DNA from: Pelagimonas phthalicica
Lineage (GTDB): Bacteria > Pseudomonadota > Alphaproteobacteria > Rhodobacterales > Rhodobacteraceae
NCBI RefSeq assembly: GCF_004364805.1
Contig: NZ_SOAP01000004.1
Coordinates: 1 to 64,000, forward strand
Length of the DNA stretch: 64,000 bases
Direction: 5' to 3'
The number at the start of each line of letters is the position of its first letter. Within the stretch, counting starts at the first letter, position 1. Under the pieces are notes generated by a model. It was not told the DNA's origin. It did not search any database and saw nothing but the letters and a program-made list of their open reading frames with translations. The position numbers and the translations under genes are program-made. Shown in pieces: positions 63,072 to 64,000 of the stretch.

Positions 63072-63842
63072 ATGGACGAAAAACAGATCGCGTCTTTGGT
63101 GGATGAGGAAATCGCAAAACGCCATCTGGCGGGTCAGCTCGAGCCAGCAGAAAACCCCCGTTGGCGTTTCCTGAGACACCCTTTGATGCTGACGATCGTT
63201 GGCTTTCTGCTCACCGTGGGCATCGGCGGGTTCTATGACAGCGTGCTGGAAAACCGAAAACAAGCAGCGGCAGAGCGGCTGGTTGCTATGGATGCGGTGC
63301 ACGGGCTTGTTCAGGCCGCCGCCGAGCGCCGGGTGCGCGGCTCTCTGGTTGTCTCCGGCATTCGGCGCGGTTTACCCTCTGATCGGTTGCACGAAAGAAA
63401 ATCGGCCTATGACGTGGCCTATATTGATTGGAATACCAATCTGATCCCGCGGTTAAGCGCGCTCAGGCATTACTTGGATTCCGATCAACAAAACGATTTC
63501 GAGATCCAGATGAACCTGAACTTTTTCCCTTGGATGGGCGCAGCCGATAATTGCCTGACCCGCGCCTATGACGTGGTGCAGTCCCAGGCCGATGACCGAT
63601 CCGCCCTCGCACAAGAGATCTTGGCCAATTGCAGCGGCCCGGGCGATATCCCAGACATCAAGGCCAGCTATTCCTTTTCCGAAATTTCCCGAGCGCTGCA
63701 TGGTTGCGAAATTGCGGTTGTCGAGACCCTCGCAGTGACCGTCAGGCGCGGCATTCAAGCCTCGGACGCCACTTGGCCGCAGGTTCAAGAAAAAGCCGTC
63801 GCCATGTTCCAGCATTACTGCCGCCCCGATTGGGAAGGGTAA
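63072..63842 (+). CDS. Single-pass membrane protein of unknown function
   Basis: A 256-residue protein with one transmembrane segment (HPLMLTIVGFLLTVGIGGFY, about 36-56) after a charged cytoplasmic start, then a helical outer domain with four cysteines (DNCLTRAY, ANCSGPG, LHGCEIAV, HYCRPDW). ENRKQAAAERLVAMDAVHGLVQAAAERRVRG suggests a coiled-coil next to the membrane. No family is recognised. Divergent from the TRAP-hydrolase fusion. The 250 bases between them hold no supported gene. Confidence 0.65.
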   Translation: MDEKQIASLVDEEIAKRHLAGQLEPAENPRWRFLRHPLMLTIVGFLLTVGIGGFYDSVLENRKQAAAERLVAMDAVHGLVQAAAERRVRGSLVVSGIRRGLPSDRLHERKSAYDVAYIDWNTNLIPRLSALRHYLDSDQQNDFEIQMNLNFFPWMGAADNCLTRAYDVVQSQADDRSALAQEILANCSGPGDIPDIKASYSFSEISRALHGCEIAVVETLAVTVRRGIQASDATWPQVQEKAVAMFQHYCRPDWEG

Positions 63843-63891
63843 GCGATCTGGCCCTAAGGTCCCGGCCCTAACGCGCCCGCGCCGCCTCGTT

Positions 63892-64000
63892 CACCTCAAC
63901 GGTAATATGCGACAGGTGGCCGATCTTTTTCAGGCTCTCTTTGTAATGCGCTGGCGGTTGCGGGTTGGGCGAGGCAAGGGACAGGATCACCGAATAATGT
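63892..64000 (-). CDS. C-terminal end of a gene leaving the window
   Basis: The last 36 codons of a minus-strand frame (HYSVILSLASPNPQPPAHYKESLKK ..., stop TGA at 63894-63892). Codon use looks genuine, but the piece is too short to name. The true gene start lies beyond position 64000. Confidence 0.35.

Overview
The window reads as chromosomal DNA of a Rhodobacteraceae (roseobacter-type) alphaproteobacterium. The grounds are the high-GC coding style, the rimP-nusA-ylxR-infB, accD-folC and dnaK-dnaJ blocks, an MbfA-type iron exporter with an Irr-box-like site, RpoH-type promoters of the alphaproteobacterial pattern, a ROSE-type leader on an Hsp20 gene, and several small RTX/Hint proteins. No rRNA, tRNA, CRISPR array, integrase or transposase gene was seen. 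Assignments rest on motif reading alone, without database searches.

Layout. 0.7-8.1 kb: accessory genes (DUF2798 protein, arsR-AHSA1 pair, MFS exporter, PhzF/Lrp divergent pair, Hint-domain protein, secreted ankyrin protein). 8.1-12.1 kb: heat-inducible Hsp20, LysR regulator, MbfA with a crowded operator region, a tiny exported protein and a TetR regulator. 12.1-15.9 kb: a five-gene operon led by S-formylglutathione hydrolase in which every junction is a 4-base ATGA overlap. 16-21.6 kb: MFS transporter, ZapE, two LysM proteins and a rhodanese-fold protein. 21.6-46.3 kb: mostly core genes (folC, accD, rimP-nusA-ylxR-infB, mutT, argJ, parvulin, secA, radC, dnaJ-dnaK, alkB). 46.5-54.3 kb: an HTTM gene pair, then an accessory island of four paralogous small RTX (Ca-binding repeat) proteins with an embedded 2-oxoglutarate-dioxygenase-like gene. 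55-57.7 kb: rplB-rpsS-rplV-rpsC-rplP, an S10-operon segment cut off from its usual neighbours on both sides. 58-64 kb: immunity-like genes, a disrupted gene, a TRAP-binding-protein/hydrolase fusion and membrane proteins.

The most distinctive content lies between the genes. At least six families of short non-coding repeats occur: (i) a ~225-bp pair at 0.25 and 7.9 kb; (ii) a ~150-bp BIME-like element with four copies; (iii) a ~50-bp pair of terminator-like repeats at 26.9 and 33.4 kb; (iv) a ~165-bp pair at 38.5 and 46.4 kb in opposite orientation; (v) two abutting perfect 20-bp palindromes at 41.4 kb; and (vi) MITE-like elements of about 270 bp with TTAGGG-started terminal inverted repeats (one of one kind, two of another). 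Two of the MITE-like elements sit directly upstream of RTX genes, and a third has broken a gene. The arms of the two related copies have changed in concert.

Regulation that can be read from the sequence includes an ArsR autoregulatory palindrome, an RpoH promoter plus RNA thermometer for hsp20, an Irr-type box and three tandem 18-bp operators between mbfA and the tiny exported protein, an RpoH promoter for dnaK with an attenuating hairpin before dnaJ, and a terminator hairpin just ahead of rimP.
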